A stretch of 64,000 nt of DNA from Verrucomicrobiia bacterium (GTDB taxonomy: Bacteria; Verrucomicrobiota; Verrucomicrobiia; Limisphaerales; Pedosphaeraceae): the NCBI GenBank assembly GCA_036268055.1, contig DATAUW010000011.1, positions 124,001-188,000 of the forward strand, written 5' to 3'. The translations under genes were made by a program, and so were the position numbers. Shown here piece after piece: positions 17,564 through 25,129 of this stretch. Below the pieces are notes generated by a model that made no database searches, was not told where the DNA came from, and was given only the letters and a program-made list of their open reading frames with translations. The stretch's first letter is position 1. Every line of letters starts with the position of its first letter.

Positions 17564-17652
17564 TTCGTCCCGGTCGGGACTTGGTTTGAAGGGCGTTTCA
17601 ACCCAGCAATAAATTGCTGGGCTAAGGTCTGTCGTCCCTGCGGGACTTCGGC
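17562..17652. repeat. Solo REP composite related to the transposase-flanking repeats
   Basis: The order is CTTTCGTCCC-GGTC-GGGACTT, then CCCAGCAAT-AA-ATTGCTGGG, then GTCTGTCGTCCCTGCGGGACTT. This is the same three-hairpin order and orientation as the element at 58608-58694, with a different middle stem sequence. Confidence 0.7.
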
Positions 17653-17840
17653 GGAGGAGCGGTTTTGTTTTAATGGTGATGTGATTTTATAGACGCCTTT
17701 TTCGGATGGCGGAGTGGCGAAGTTGCGTCCACCGTCCCTGCCGGGACGGATATTTTGTTGCGGTGTTTTCCGGGGATGTTATCCCCGGCTACGGTCCAGC
17801 AACCCTCCGGGTTGCGGGATGGGGAGAGGTCTGGAAGGTG

Positions 17841-17980
17841 GCGGGTTTTGTGGGTGATCTTGGATGGCGGTGTTTTTGTCGTGGGGTGTGGGGAAAAATT
17901 GGGGCTCGCGGGTACGCTCTCCCTCCCGTTTTTTTGGCGGTTGGTTGGTGGGGGCGGTGGTGGAGGGATTGAGTTTTCTT
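17841..17980. repeat. Imperfect direct repeat, copy 2
   Basis: Matches 17428-17563 at most positions (GCGGGTTTTGTGGG ... GGCGGTGGTGGA ... TTGAGTTTTCTT). Confidence 0.75.
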
Positions 17981-18055
17981 TTTTACCAGGCGGGAATGGG
18001 GACGGCTGACCGGCAGGTCAGCCTTACCATTTTAGTTTAGGGACTGTTCTAGTTT

Positions 18056-19315
18056 CTATAGTGGTTTTACTTTGCTTTTGGTTTCGTGGTAGAAATGGAT
18101 GGCTAGGAATAGGATGAGGCCGAGGATGAGGAGGGCGCTGATGCCCCAGGTTTCGGAGTTGGGTTGGCGGAGGAAATGGTGGGTGGCGACGCCGGTGGTG
18201 GGGCCGATGAAGATGCCGAGGCCGATGGCGGCTTCGTGGAATCCACCTTTTTTGCCTTTGGATTCGCCGCCGTCCATGGAGTAGAAGAGGGATGAGTAGT
18301 AGATGAGTCCGACGGCGAGGCCGAAGATGATTTGCGCGACGGCGAGCATCCAGACTTGGGTGCTTAGGAGTATGGCGATGAAGCTGGCGATGAGGCCGAT
18401 GAAGGCGCCAAGTAGCCAGCCGAGGCGGTAGTGCCAGCCGGGCCAGAGCCAGAACCAGAGGAACGCCCCAAGCCGCGACCAAAACCACACGGAACAAATG
18501 AGGCTGGCCATGGTGGGGGTGAGGTCGAAGTGTTGGGCGAGTTTGGGGATGATGGGGATGACGCCGTAGATGCCAACGTAGGCGAAGGGGTTGGCCAGCC
18601 AGGCGAGGTGGAGGAATTTGCGGGAGCGGGCGATGGGGCGCGGGGTGAGGGTGGCGGTGGCATCGGGCGCGGCGGGGAGGTCGTCGGTGGAGGGGACGGT
18701 GGCGCTGAGTTTTTGTAGGGGCGGGAGGAGGGCGAGTTGGGCGAGGTTGAGCGCGGCGGAGAGCCAGAAGAGGATTTCGCCGCCGAAGGTATCGAGGAGG
18801 GCGCCGCTGGTGAGGTAGGCGATGGCGGCGGCGCCGGCCCAAACGACGTTATAGATGCCGGCGGTTCGGCCGGCTTGGCCGCGCGCACTTTTTTCGCTGA
18901 AGAGGGCTTGAAGGGTGGGCCAGGTGAGGCAGACGGCGAGGGTCCAGAGGGCGACGATGAACCATTGGAGGGCGCGGGTCAGGTGCGAGTAGCCGAAGGC
19001 GAGGGGCGCGAGGCCGCCGATGATCATGAGGATGGCCATGCCCCAAAAGCCGAGGCGGAGGGTGAAGAAGTATCCGCGGCGCTGGCCGAAGGGGCCGGCT
19101 TGCCAGGCGACGAGCATGTAGATGAGGCCGTAGAGTGCGCTGATGAGGAGGTTGTCGCGGTTGCCGAAGCCGAAGTGTTCGGTGAGGTAGAAGAAGATGT
19201 AGTTGAAGTAGTAGGAGGCGGCGAGGGAGTTGAGGGCTTCGACGGTGAAGAAGCCGAGGCGGAGTTTTTGGCGGGCGATCGTAGCGGTGGGGAGGTTTCC
19301 GGTGGGGGTGCGCAT
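18056..19315 (-). CDS. MFS transporter
   Basis: 419 residues with about 12 hydrophobic helices and a central loop rich in Asp/Pro/Ala (about 210-235), the usual MFS midpoint. The N-half has AGPFGQRRGYFFTLRLGFWG after helix 2, the MFS motif A position. The C-half includes FSMDGGESKGKKGGFHEAAIGLGIFIGP. The substrate cannot be read. It lies 39 bases downstream of the Nudix gene on the same strand, so the two may be co-transcribed. Its 3' end faces the hairpin desert. Confidence 0.85.
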   Translation of the reverse strand: MRTPTGNLPTATIARQKLRLGFFTVEALNSLAASYYFNYIFFYLTEHFGFGNRDNLLISALYGLIYMLVAWQAGPFGQRRGYFFTLRLGFWGMAILMIIGGLAPLAFGYSHLTRALQWFIVALWTLAVCLTWPTLQALFSEKSARGQAGRTAGIYNVVWAGAAAIAYLTSGALLDTFGGEILFWLSAALNLAQLALLPPLQKLSATVPSTDDLPAAPDATATLTPRPIARSRKFLHLAWLANPFAYVGIYGVIPIIPKLAQHFDLTPTMASLICSVWFWSRLGAFLWFWLWPGWHYRLGWLLGAFIGLIASFIAILLSTQVWMLAVAQIIFGLAVGLIYYSSLFYSMDGGESKGKKGGFHEAAIGLGIFIGPTTGVATHHFLRQPNSETWGISALLILGLILFLAIHFYHETKSKVKPL

Positions 19316-19354
19316 GATTGTTGGGGGATTGCGCGCGATTGTGGGAGGAAAAGG

Positions 19355-19819
19355 TTAGTTGGCGGCGGAAATTTCCTGGATGGCTTGGCGGCAATACCAT
19401 TTTACGGCGTTGGTCATGGAGGGGTGGAGAGTGTCCAGATCGGCGGCGGTGCACCAGCGGATGTCGTGGTGTTCGGCTTCGGCGAGGGCGACGTCGCCGC
19501 CGATGGGGCGCGCCCAATAAATCATGCCGATGTGTTCGTGGGTGTCGCTGATGCGATGGATGTCGAGGAAGCGCGGGGCGATGAGGGCGCGGGTGCCGGG
19601 CTCGGTGGTGGGCGGGCGTTCGCCGAGGAGTTCGACGTCGAGGCCGCTTTCTTCTTTGGCCTCGCGGAGGGCGGCGATCTCGGGGTCTTCGTCGAGTTCG
19701 ATGTGGCCGCCGAGTGGAAGCCATTTGCCGAGTTTGCGATGGTGGATCAAAAGAATTTTGGCATCGCGAACGACAAAGATCGCGACGGTGAAGTCAATTT
19801 TTTCGTGGATGTGCGCCAT
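19355..19819 (-). CDS. Nudix hydrolase
   Basis: 154 residues with a complete Nudix box: the G of GGH, then E after five residues, and REAKEESGL (GX5EX7REUXEEXGU satisfied). The family hydrolyses nucleoside diphosphates linked to another group, using Mg bound by the box glutamates. The N-terminal KIDFTVAIFVVRDAKILLIHHRKLGKW is typical of the fold. The exact substrate is unknown. The downstream MFS gene may share its promoter. The start is divergent from clpP over 170 bases. Confidence 0.9.
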   Translation of the reverse strand: MAHIHEKIDFTVAIFVVRDAKILLIHHRKLGKWLPLGGHIELDEDPEIAALREAKEESGLDVELLGERPPTTEPGTRALIAPRFLDIHRISDTHEHIGMIYWARPIGGDVALAEAEHHDIRWCTAADLDTLHPSMTNAVKWYCRQAIQEISAAN

Positions 19820-19989
19820 AGAACCGCCGCAGTGTGGAGGGAATTTGCGGGGGCGTCAATTCGGCGGCGCAGTGTGGAGTTGCCATTGCTGCGGGGCGAG
19901 GGTGACTGGCGCTTTCTCCTATGGCTTGACGCGTGCGAATACGTCCGTTAGGTTGCGCTGCTGGAATTAATCAGCGCTTTTACTCGATT

Positions 19990-20637
19990 ATGACAAATTT
20001 TCTCGTTCCTTATGTGGTGGAGCAAACCGGGCGCGGCGAGCGTTCCTACGATATTTATTCCCGCCTCATGGTGGACCGCATCGTGTTCCTCGGCACTGCG
20101 GTGGATGACATGGTCGCGAACATCACCATTGCGCAGTTGCTGTTTCTCCAGATGAGCGATCCCAAAAAGGACATCCACCTTTACATCAATTCTCCCGGCG
20201 GCAGCGTCACGGCGGGCCTGGCGATTTACGACACCATGCAATTTCTCACTTGCGATGTGAATACCTATTGCATCGGCCAGGCGGCAAGTATGGGCGCGGT
20301 GTTGCTTTGCGGCGGCACGAAAGGCAAACGCTTCGCCCTGCCCAATGCGAACATCATGATCCATCAAGTTCTCGGCGGCGCGGAAGGCCCCGCGAGCGAT
20401 GTCGAAATCCGCGTCAAGTACATGCTCAAACTCAAGCAGCGCTTGAACGGCATCATCTCCCGCCACACCGGCAAATCCATCGAGCAAGTCGAGCGCGATT
20501 GCGACCGCGATAATTTCATGTCCTCCGAAGAAGCCAAGGCTTACGGCCTCGTGGACGAAGTCGTGCAGTCGCGGAAAGAAATTCCCGGCCTCGCCGAGCA
20601 GACGACCTCGCTCTTGAACGATCGCAAAGGCAGCTAA
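19990..20637 (+). CDS. clpP: ATP-dependent Clp protease proteolytic subunit ClpP
   Basis: 215 residues from ATG 19990; the frame is open from 19933, but the conserved N-terminus begins [27 protein letters not shown]. The serine-protease triad is Ser100 (QAASMGA), His125 (IMIHQ) and Asp174 (DRDNF), with the same 25 and 49 residue spacings as E. coli ClpP. It forms the barrel peptidase that partners ClpX. It lies 1 base before clpX, an obvious operon. No trigger-factor gene precedes it. Confidence 0.97.
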   Translation: MTNFLVPYVVEQTGRGERSYDIYSRLMVDRIVFLGTAVDDMVANITIAQLLFLQMSDPKKDIHLYINSPGGSVTAGLAIYDTMQFLTCDVNTYCIGQAASMGAVLLCGGTKGKRFALPNANIMIHQVLGGAEGPASDVEIRVKYMLKLKQRLNGIISRHTGKSIEQVERDCDRDNFMSSEEAKAYGLVDEVVQSRKEIPGLAEQTTSLLNDRKGS

Positions 20638-20638
20638 C

Positions 20639-21937
20639 ATGGCGCGGCCCACGAACATCACCTTGTGCAGCTTCTGTGGCAAATCGCACGCCGAAGTGCG
20701 CAAGCTCATCGCGGGCCCCGGCGTTTATATTTGCGATAACTGCGTCATCCTCTGCAAAAGCGTCCTCGACAAGGAACTCGCCACGCCCGCCAAGAAGCCC
20801 AAGATCAAGCTCAACATCCCCAAGCCCGCCGAGATCAAACGCCTCCTCGACATTCAATGCGTCGGCCAGGACCACGCGAAAAAAACTTTAGCCGTCGCCG
20901 TCCATAACCATTACAAGCGCATCCTTCAGGAACCGCCGCCGCCCGGCGCAGAACCCGAGACCGACGAGACCTTCCCGCTCGACCGCCACGCCGATGTCGA
21001 GATTGAGAAAAGCAACATCCTCATGGTCGGCCCCACTGGCTCCGGCAAGACCCTTCTCGCCCGCACCCTCGCGCAAATTTTGGACGTCCCCTTCGCCATT
21101 GCGGATGCCACCACCCTTACCGAAGCCGGCTACGTCGGTGAAGACGTCGAGAACATTATTTTGCGCCTCCTGCAAAACGCCGACTACGACGTCAAACGCG
21201 CCCAGCGCGGCATCGTCTACATTGACGAGATAGACAAAATCGCCCGCAAGACCGAAAACGTCTCCATCACCCGCGACGTCTCGGGCGAAGGCGTCCAACA
21301 AGCCCTCCTCAAAATTTTGGAAGGAACCGTCTGCAATGTTCCCCCACAAGGCGGCCGAAAGCACCCGCAGCAGGACTACATCCGAGTAGATACCAGCAAT
21401 ATCCTCTTCATCTGCGGCGGCGCCTTCGTCGGCCTGGAGAAAATCATCCAGCGCCGCCTTGGCAAACACGTCATGGGCTTCAGCGCCGTCGAGAAAGGCC
21501 ATCAAGCCGCCTCCGTGGACCGCCTTCAAATCCTCGAATACATTGAGCCAGAAGATCTTCTGGGCTTCGGCTTCATCCCGGAATTCATTGGCCGCCTTCC
21601 CATGATGACCGCCCTGTCCGAACTCAGCGAAGACCAGCTCGTCTCCATCCTTACCGACCCCAAAAACGCCCTCGTCAAGCAATTCGCCAAACTCCTCGCC
21701 ATGGAAGGCGTCGAACTCGAATTTTCCCCCGATGCCCTCCGCGAACTCGCCGGCCTCGCCCTCAAAAAAGGCACCGGCGCCCGCGCCCTCCGCGGCCTCC
21801 TCGAAAAAATCATGCTCGACGTCATGTATGACGTCCCCAATGCCGACGACATCCTCACCGTCACCATCACCGGCAACGTCGTCCGCGGCGAAAGCAAAGC
21901 CATCATCCGCCGCAAACCCGACCAGGCCGCCGCATAA
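20639..21937 (+). CDS. clpX: ClpX unfoldase subunit
   Basis: 432 residues. N-terminal C4 zinc finger ([14 protein letters not shown] ... CDNC), Walker [16 protein letters not shown], pore loop GYVGED, Walker [14 protein letters not shown], the [17 protein letters not shown] stretch and sensor/arginine region [13 protein letters not shown]. It unfolds substrates, including tmRNA-tagged chains, and feeds them to ClpP. The spacing of 1 base to clpP indicates coupling. A perfect hairpin begins 13 bases after the stop. Confidence 0.97.
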   Translation: MARPTNITLCSFCGKSHAEVRKLIAGPGVYICDNCVILCKSVLDKELATPAKKPKIKLNIPKPAEIKRLLDIQCVGQDHAKKTLAVAVHNHYKRILQEPPPPGAEPETDETFPLDRHADVEIEKSNILMVGPTGSGKTLLARTLAQILDVPFAIADATTLTEAGYVGEDVENIILRLLQNADYDVKRAQRGIVYIDEIDKIARKTENVSITRDVSGEGVQQALLKILEGTVCNVPPQGGRKHPQQDYIRVDTSNILFICGGAFVGLEKIIQRRLGKHVMGFSAVEKGHQAASVDRLQILEYIEPEDLLGFGFIPEFIGRLPMMTALSELSEDQLVSILTDPKNALVKQFAKLLAMEGVELEFSPDALRELAGLALKKGTGARALRGLLEKIMLDVMYDVPNADDILTVTITGNVVRGESKAIIRRKPDQAAA

Positions 21938-21950
21938 TTGCCTTCTGTAG

Positions 21951-21969
21951 CGGCGGTCTATGACCGCCG
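21951..21969. repeat. Perfect hairpin after clpX, dispersed type
   Basis: CGGCGGTC-TAT-GACCGCCG lacks a following T-run, so it is not a classical terminator. A related sequence (GCGGCGG..CCGCCG and TAGACCGCCG) occurs between fliQ and fliR at about 39232-39290. Confidence 0.7.
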
Positions 21970-22032
21970 AATCCGGTTCCCAGGTAGGGCGCACGCGCCA
22001 TCCCTTTTAAACCAAAGGGAAAGCATTGACGT

Positions 22033-22050
22033 GATCGTATCGATATGATC
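22033..22050. promoter_or_regulatory. 18-bp palindrome with two GATC sites, candidate operator
   Basis: GATC-G-TATCGATA-T-GATC is symmetric except for one pair. It overlaps TATGAT (22044-22049), a good -10 sequence, and lies downstream of TTGACG (22026-22031), although that pair is only 12 bases apart. It sits 10 bases before the first gene of the cassette. An autoregulatory site for the cassette's methylase or ParB-like protein is an inference. Confidence 0.5.
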
Positions 22051-22060
22051 ATCTGACCAT

Positions 22061-22237
22061 ATGAAAACGATGCCAACACAGATTGCAAAGCTTACGGAGC
22101 AAGAAAACTATGTCTGGATTCAAGCATTCTGTTTTCATCGCGACAGATGCAAGACTGATCTACAAGCTGACAAGTTGGCCTGGCGCGATGTGGCTATTGA
22201 GTTTCCGCGGTTAAAAAAATTTGGTGGATGTAAATAA
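22061..22237 (+). CDS. 58-residue protein at head of the methylase cassette
   Basis: A short frame, ATG 22061 to TAA 22237. It has one Trp-containing helix-like segment (TEQENYVWIQAFCFHR) and an ending AWRDVAIEFPRLKKFGGCK, with three Cys. The coding look is supported by composition and by tight spacing: 8 bases separate its stop from the methylase start. It shares the AT-rich composition of the cassette. A small regulator or antitoxin-like role is possible but unsupported; no family is identified with confidence. Confidence 0.5.
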   Translation: MKTMPTQIAKLTEQENYVWIQAFCFHRDRCKTDLQADKLAWRDVAIEFPRLKKFGGCK

Positions 22238-22245
22238 GACGTACC

Positions 22246-23037
22246 ATGAAATCCTTCTTAAGGTGGGCGGGTAGCAAACGAAAAGTTATTCCAATGCTGC
22301 TTGAGTATGTCCCTAATGCGTTTGAACGATACGTAGAACCATTCGCTGGTTCTGCGTGCCTATTTTTCGCTCTAAAACCGAAAAAAGCCCTTGTCAGCGA
22401 TATTAATGAGGATCTGATAAATACCTATAAGGAGTTAAAAACAAATGTCGATAAAGTTATAAAACGGCTTTCTTGCTATGATGGTAACGAAACAGAATAT
22501 TATCAAGTTCGAGGCCAGAACTCTAATCGACTCTCTACTTCCAGACGAGCAGCGCGTTTCATTTATCTGAACAGATTTTGCTTTAATGGGCTATATCGGG
22601 CTAATAAAAGCGGGAGGTTCAATGTGCCGTATGGCGGCTATTCTGGCGCGAATGCTTTAAATGAAGAATCTCTGCGTGAATGCGCAACGGCGCTGGCTCG
22701 AACAACTCTCTTCTCAGTTTCTTTTGAAACTACGTTGGACAAAATAAAACAAGGCGATTTTGTTTATCTTGATCCACCATACTGCATTCAAGCCCGCCAG
22801 GTATTCAATTCATATTCTCATTTTACTTTTGGTCCCACTCAGCTAATCTTGTTGCGTCGTCATCTTGTGCGGCTAGATCGGCTGGGCGTCCCATTTTTAG
22901 TGAGTTATGGGGTCAGCAATGAGGCGCGAGAACTAGCTGTGGGTTTTCATGCGCGCGAGATTGCCGTTCAAAGACAAATTGCGGGTTTTGCTAGCAATAG
23001 ACGAAAAAGTCGAGAATTGATAATTACAAATTACTGA
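22246..23037 (+). CDS. D12-class DNA N6-adenine methyltransferase (Dam-like)
   Basis: 263 residues with the alpha-class order: motif X LRWAGSKRK at the N-terminus, motif I VEPFAGSACLFF (about 30-41, binds SAM), then the FNGLYRANKSGRFNVPYG stretch of Dam/DpnM proteins, then catalytic motif IV DPPY (176-179). Dam relatives methylate adenine in GATC; the specificity here is inferred. It is AT-rich with codon use unlike neighbours such as clpX and flgB. It is flanked by the 58-residue gene (8 bases) and the ParB-like gene (5 bases), suggesting one transcript. Confidence 0.92.
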   Translation: MKSFLRWAGSKRKVIPMLLEYVPNAFERYVEPFAGSACLFFALKPKKALVSDINEDLINTYKELKTNVDKVIKRLSCYDGNETEYYQVRGQNSNRLSTSRRAARFIYLNRFCFNGLYRANKSGRFNVPYGGYSGANALNEESLRECATALARTTLFSVSFETTLDKIKQGDFVYLDPPYCIQARQVFNSYSHFTFGPTQLILLRRHLVRLDRLGVPFLVSYGVSNEARELAVGFHAREIAVQRQIAGFASNRRKSRELIITNY

Positions 23038-23042
23038 AGACT

Positions 23043-24008
23043 ATGAAAAAGGACCATCAATCTATTGTTGCAAAAGTCATAGGAGTAAAATCGGTTTCGA
23101 CCAATGAACTGCAACCAAACCCGCACAACCCTCGAATTCTATTCGATAAGCAGCCGCTAGGTATTTTGCAGGATTCTATTAATAGGGTTGGTATCTTAGT
23201 GCCACTTACTGTTTATTGGGACTTGAGAAAAAAACATTATGTAATTCTTGATGGTCAAAGGCGTTGGGTGTGTGCGCAAAAGATCGGTCTATCGAAGGTT
23301 CCAGTTAATCAAGTCGAAGAACCAAGCTTGGTCCAGAACATCGTCACAATGTTTCAGATTCACAAGCTTCGTGAAGACTGGGAATTAATGCCGACTGCAC
23401 TTAAGGTTGAACTGTTGATGAGTGAGATCAATGATCGCAATGATGCTCGGCTCGCGGAATTGACTGGATTGGACGAGGCTGTGGTCAGTCGTTGCAAAAA
23501 GCTCATTTCTTATGACAATGAGTTTCAGGATATGATGCTGGATCCTGATCCTTCAAAAAGGATGAAGGCGGACTTTTTTATCGAGTTGTACTCAGTGATT
23601 CACGATCGCGATGTTGTCAAGTTTGAATGGTTCTCTCAAAAAAAATTCATTAAGCAGATGTTGGATAAATATCTAGTAGAGCCCAGGACCCTTAAGGCGG
23701 TCACAGATTTTCGATTGATTAAGCAACACATTACCAATGCAAGGCGTATACGTGCCGAAAAAGTGTTTTCGGGACGGCTTAAAAAATTCGCAGAAGAACG
23801 AGAAACACCATTGGAATATTTAGAAATTGACGAAGCCAATGTACGAGCAGACGCGAAGGCCATTGTGAAGAAGTTAAATGCAATCGAGGAAATCATTAAC
23901 GATTTAGATACGGAAAAATACTACGGTGAAGAGGAATTGTGGAATTCTATAAAACAACTCATCAAGATATTGGAAGAGAAGCTTCAAAAAGCCAACAAAC
24001 GCAGATGA
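23043..24008 (+). CDS. ParB/Srx-domain protein with helix-turn-helix
   Basis: 321 residues. The N-terminal ParB-like domain shows NPHNPR (about 27-32) and ILDGQRRWVCAQKIG (about 68-82); the DGQRR replaces the usual GERR that binds CTP or acts in nuclease-like members. A predicted HTH follows (LAELTGLDEAVVSRCKKLI, about 138-157), then a basic, helical C-terminal half ending in a coiled-coil-like KQLIKILEEKLQKANKRR. No ParA is nearby, so classical partition is unlikely. The neighbours, methylase 5 bases upstream and PRTase-like 1 base downstream, suggest a joint role in DNA marking or regulation. Confidence 0.8.
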   Translation: MKKDHQSIVAKVIGVKSVSTNELQPNPHNPRILFDKQPLGILQDSINRVGILVPLTVYWDLRKKHYVILDGQRRWVCAQKIGLSKVPVNQVEEPSLVQNIVTMFQIHKLREDWELMPTALKVELLMSEINDRNDARLAELTGLDEAVVSRCKKLISYDNEFQDMMLDPDPSKRMKADFFIELYSVIHDRDVVKFEWFSQKKFIKQMLDKYLVEPRTLKAVTDFRLIKQHITNARRIRAEKVFSGRLKKFAEERETPLEYLEIDEANVRADAKAIVKKLNAIEEIINDLDTEKYYGEEELWNSIKQLIKILEEKLQKANKRR

Positions 24009-24009
24009 T

Positions 24010-24834
24010 ATGCAAAGACCGCAGGATCGAGGCACACCAATCGACGCTAACCGTTATCACCGCTGGTCGACTCAGTTTGCCGGTTATCGTAATCCTGTGA
24101 ACGGTGGCCTTATCGAAATATGGCTGAAACAATTCAAATCCAGAGACGTTGACTTAGCCGCGCGGACTCTTGATGCAATACTGTTTATTAATGCGGGACA
24201 TATTGCCGATTGTTTCCGTCAGAGACTTAACAATTTTCCTGGTTGGAGCATATCAAAGGAAAGAAGGCAGGGTAAATGGGCATTCGTTCCATTTTCGGGG
24301 AGTGCCGGCGAAAGCGGAGATTCGATGCTACATAGCTTCCGCATGGCGACCTACATGACTCATAGAAGATATAACAACCTTTTTCTTCACCGAAGTGAAT
24401 TAGTTTCTGCGAAACTTGGACCCGAGGATACCGTAGTGCTTATTGACGATTTCGCCGGTACGGGTAGTCAGGCTTGTGATTCTTGGAAACTTTTTGAAGA
24501 ACTTCTTACAGGAGGGCCAAAAGTTATCCTTCTCGTTGTGGCCGCTACGCAAATAGCTCTAAGTCGCATAGCGGCAGAAACAGAGATGGAAGCCGTTTGT
24601 TGTACCGTCTTAAGGCACAAGGACAATATCTTCGATTCGAGATGTAACCACTTTTCTGCAGAAGAAAAAAATCAGCTATTGGCTTATTGCCAAACTGCCG
24701 ATTTAAAGTGTCCGAAGGGTTGGGGAGACACAGGCCTTTTGGTGGTATTTGCTCACCGGTGTCCGAACAATACAATACCGATTTTGCACACCATGAAAAG
24801 AGATTGGTCGGGGCTGTTTCCTCGCCAAGATTGA
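24010..24834 (+). CDS. Phosphoribosyltransferase-fold protein (PRTase-like)
   Basis: 274 residues. VVLIDDFAGTGSQA (142-155) is a textbook PRPP-binding loop of type I phosphoribosyltransferases. An upstream FVPFSGSAGESGDSMLHSFR could supply the flexible loop and pyrophosphate contacts. The C-terminus NTIPILHTMKRDWSGLFPR resembles the ending of PRTase-like proteins I recall from predicted prokaryotic conflict systems (PRTase-CE type); this link is from memory and should be tested. Unlike salvage enzymes it has a long N-terminal helical region and no purine/pyrimidine hood motif that I can see. It starts 1 base after the ParB-like gene. Its stop lies within 55 bases of the cassette's right border. 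Confidence 0.72.
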   Translation: MQRPQDRGTPIDANRYHRWSTQFAGYRNPVNGGLIEIWLKQFKSRDVDLAARTLDAILFINAGHIADCFRQRLNNFPGWSISKERRQGKWAFVPFSGSAGESGDSMLHSFRMATYMTHRRYNNLFLHRSELVSAKLGPEDTVVLIDDFAGTGSQACDSWKLFEELLTGGPKVILLVVAATQIALSRIAAETEMEAVCCTVLRHKDNIFDSRCNHFSAEEKNQLLAYCQTADLKCPKGWGDTGLLVVFAHRCPNNTIPILHTMKRDWSGLFPRQD

Positions 24835-25129
24835 TTTTATCAAATGGTTTTAGGTCTGCAATGCTTACCGACTTGCTGATGCCCCCATTCGATAGAAAAT
24901 ACGGCGGGTCCGCAAAAATCATATCGAACCGCCCCTCGGGATACTTCGCCGCGATCGCATCCATCACCGTCAGGCAATTATCGTTATAAAGCCAGATACC
25001 CGCCTCCGCATTTTCATAAGCCAAATGCAGCGGAGCAGGGGACGCCGCCTCCAGCACCACCCCGTCCAGCGGATTGATTTGTTCAGGCGCCGCCTCCGGA
25101 TACTTCGAAATTTTTTTCTGCTTTGGCAC
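24835..25129 (-). pseudogene. Truncated DpnA-like DNA methyltransferase, N-terminal fragment
   Basis: A GTG at 25129 opens a minus-strand frame reading GIWLYNDNCLTVMDAIA, then RFDMIFADPPYFLSNGG: the N-terminus and catalytic DPPY of a DpnA/YhdJ-like amino-methyltransferase. Recognisable homology ends near 24885. Beyond that the frame runs on (to 24545) as plain antisense of the PRTase gene, so the C-terminal SAM-binding part is gone. The surviving part has host-like GC, while everything left of it is AT-rich. The simplest reading is that insertion of the methylase/ParB/PRTase cassette cut this gene; the missing half is not found on the left side of the cassette. Confidence 0.72.

Larger units (their letters stand above)
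17099..18055. repeat. Gene desert packed with palindromes
   Basis: I see no credible gene. Perfect or near-perfect hairpins: 17311-17327 (CAACTTC/GAAGTTG), 17351-17384 (14-bp stem with one mismatch), 17395-17412 (GAACCT/AGGTTC), 17732-17749 (CCGTCCC/GGGACGG), 17770-17788 (CCGGGGAT/ATCCCCGG), 17799-17815 (GCAACCC/GGGTTGC) and 18004-18023 (GGCTGACC/GGTCAGCC). A REP composite related to those flanking the transposase at 58 kb lies at 17562-17652, and a direct repeat of about 136-140 bases occurs twice (see separate entries). Confidence 0.75.

Noticed and set aside
17332-18009. Several Trp/Gly-rich frames in the gene desert
   Set aside because: They run through direct repeats and hairpins, and the same peptide (FLAVGWWGRWW) appears twice because the DNA is duplicated.
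17099-18055. CRISPR array in the hairpin desert
   Set aside because: Repeats are not regularly spaced, differ in sequence, and no cas gene is near.
18737-19951. Plus-strand frame (404 codons) across the MFS and Nudix genes
   Set aside because: Antisense shadow; acidic Gly/Glu/Ala composition and no domain.
22026-22049. TTGACG ... TATGAT as a classical sigma-70 promoter for the cassette
   Set aside because: The spacing is only 12 bases, too short; one of the boxes may be used with another partner.
24545-24834. 3' part of the minus-strand methyltransferase frame
   Set aside because: It is the antisense of the PRTase gene; homology to methyltransferases stops before it.
23043-24834. ParB-like and PRTase-like genes as a plasmid partition pair
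   Set aside because: No ParA ATPase, no parS-like array and no replication gene is present.
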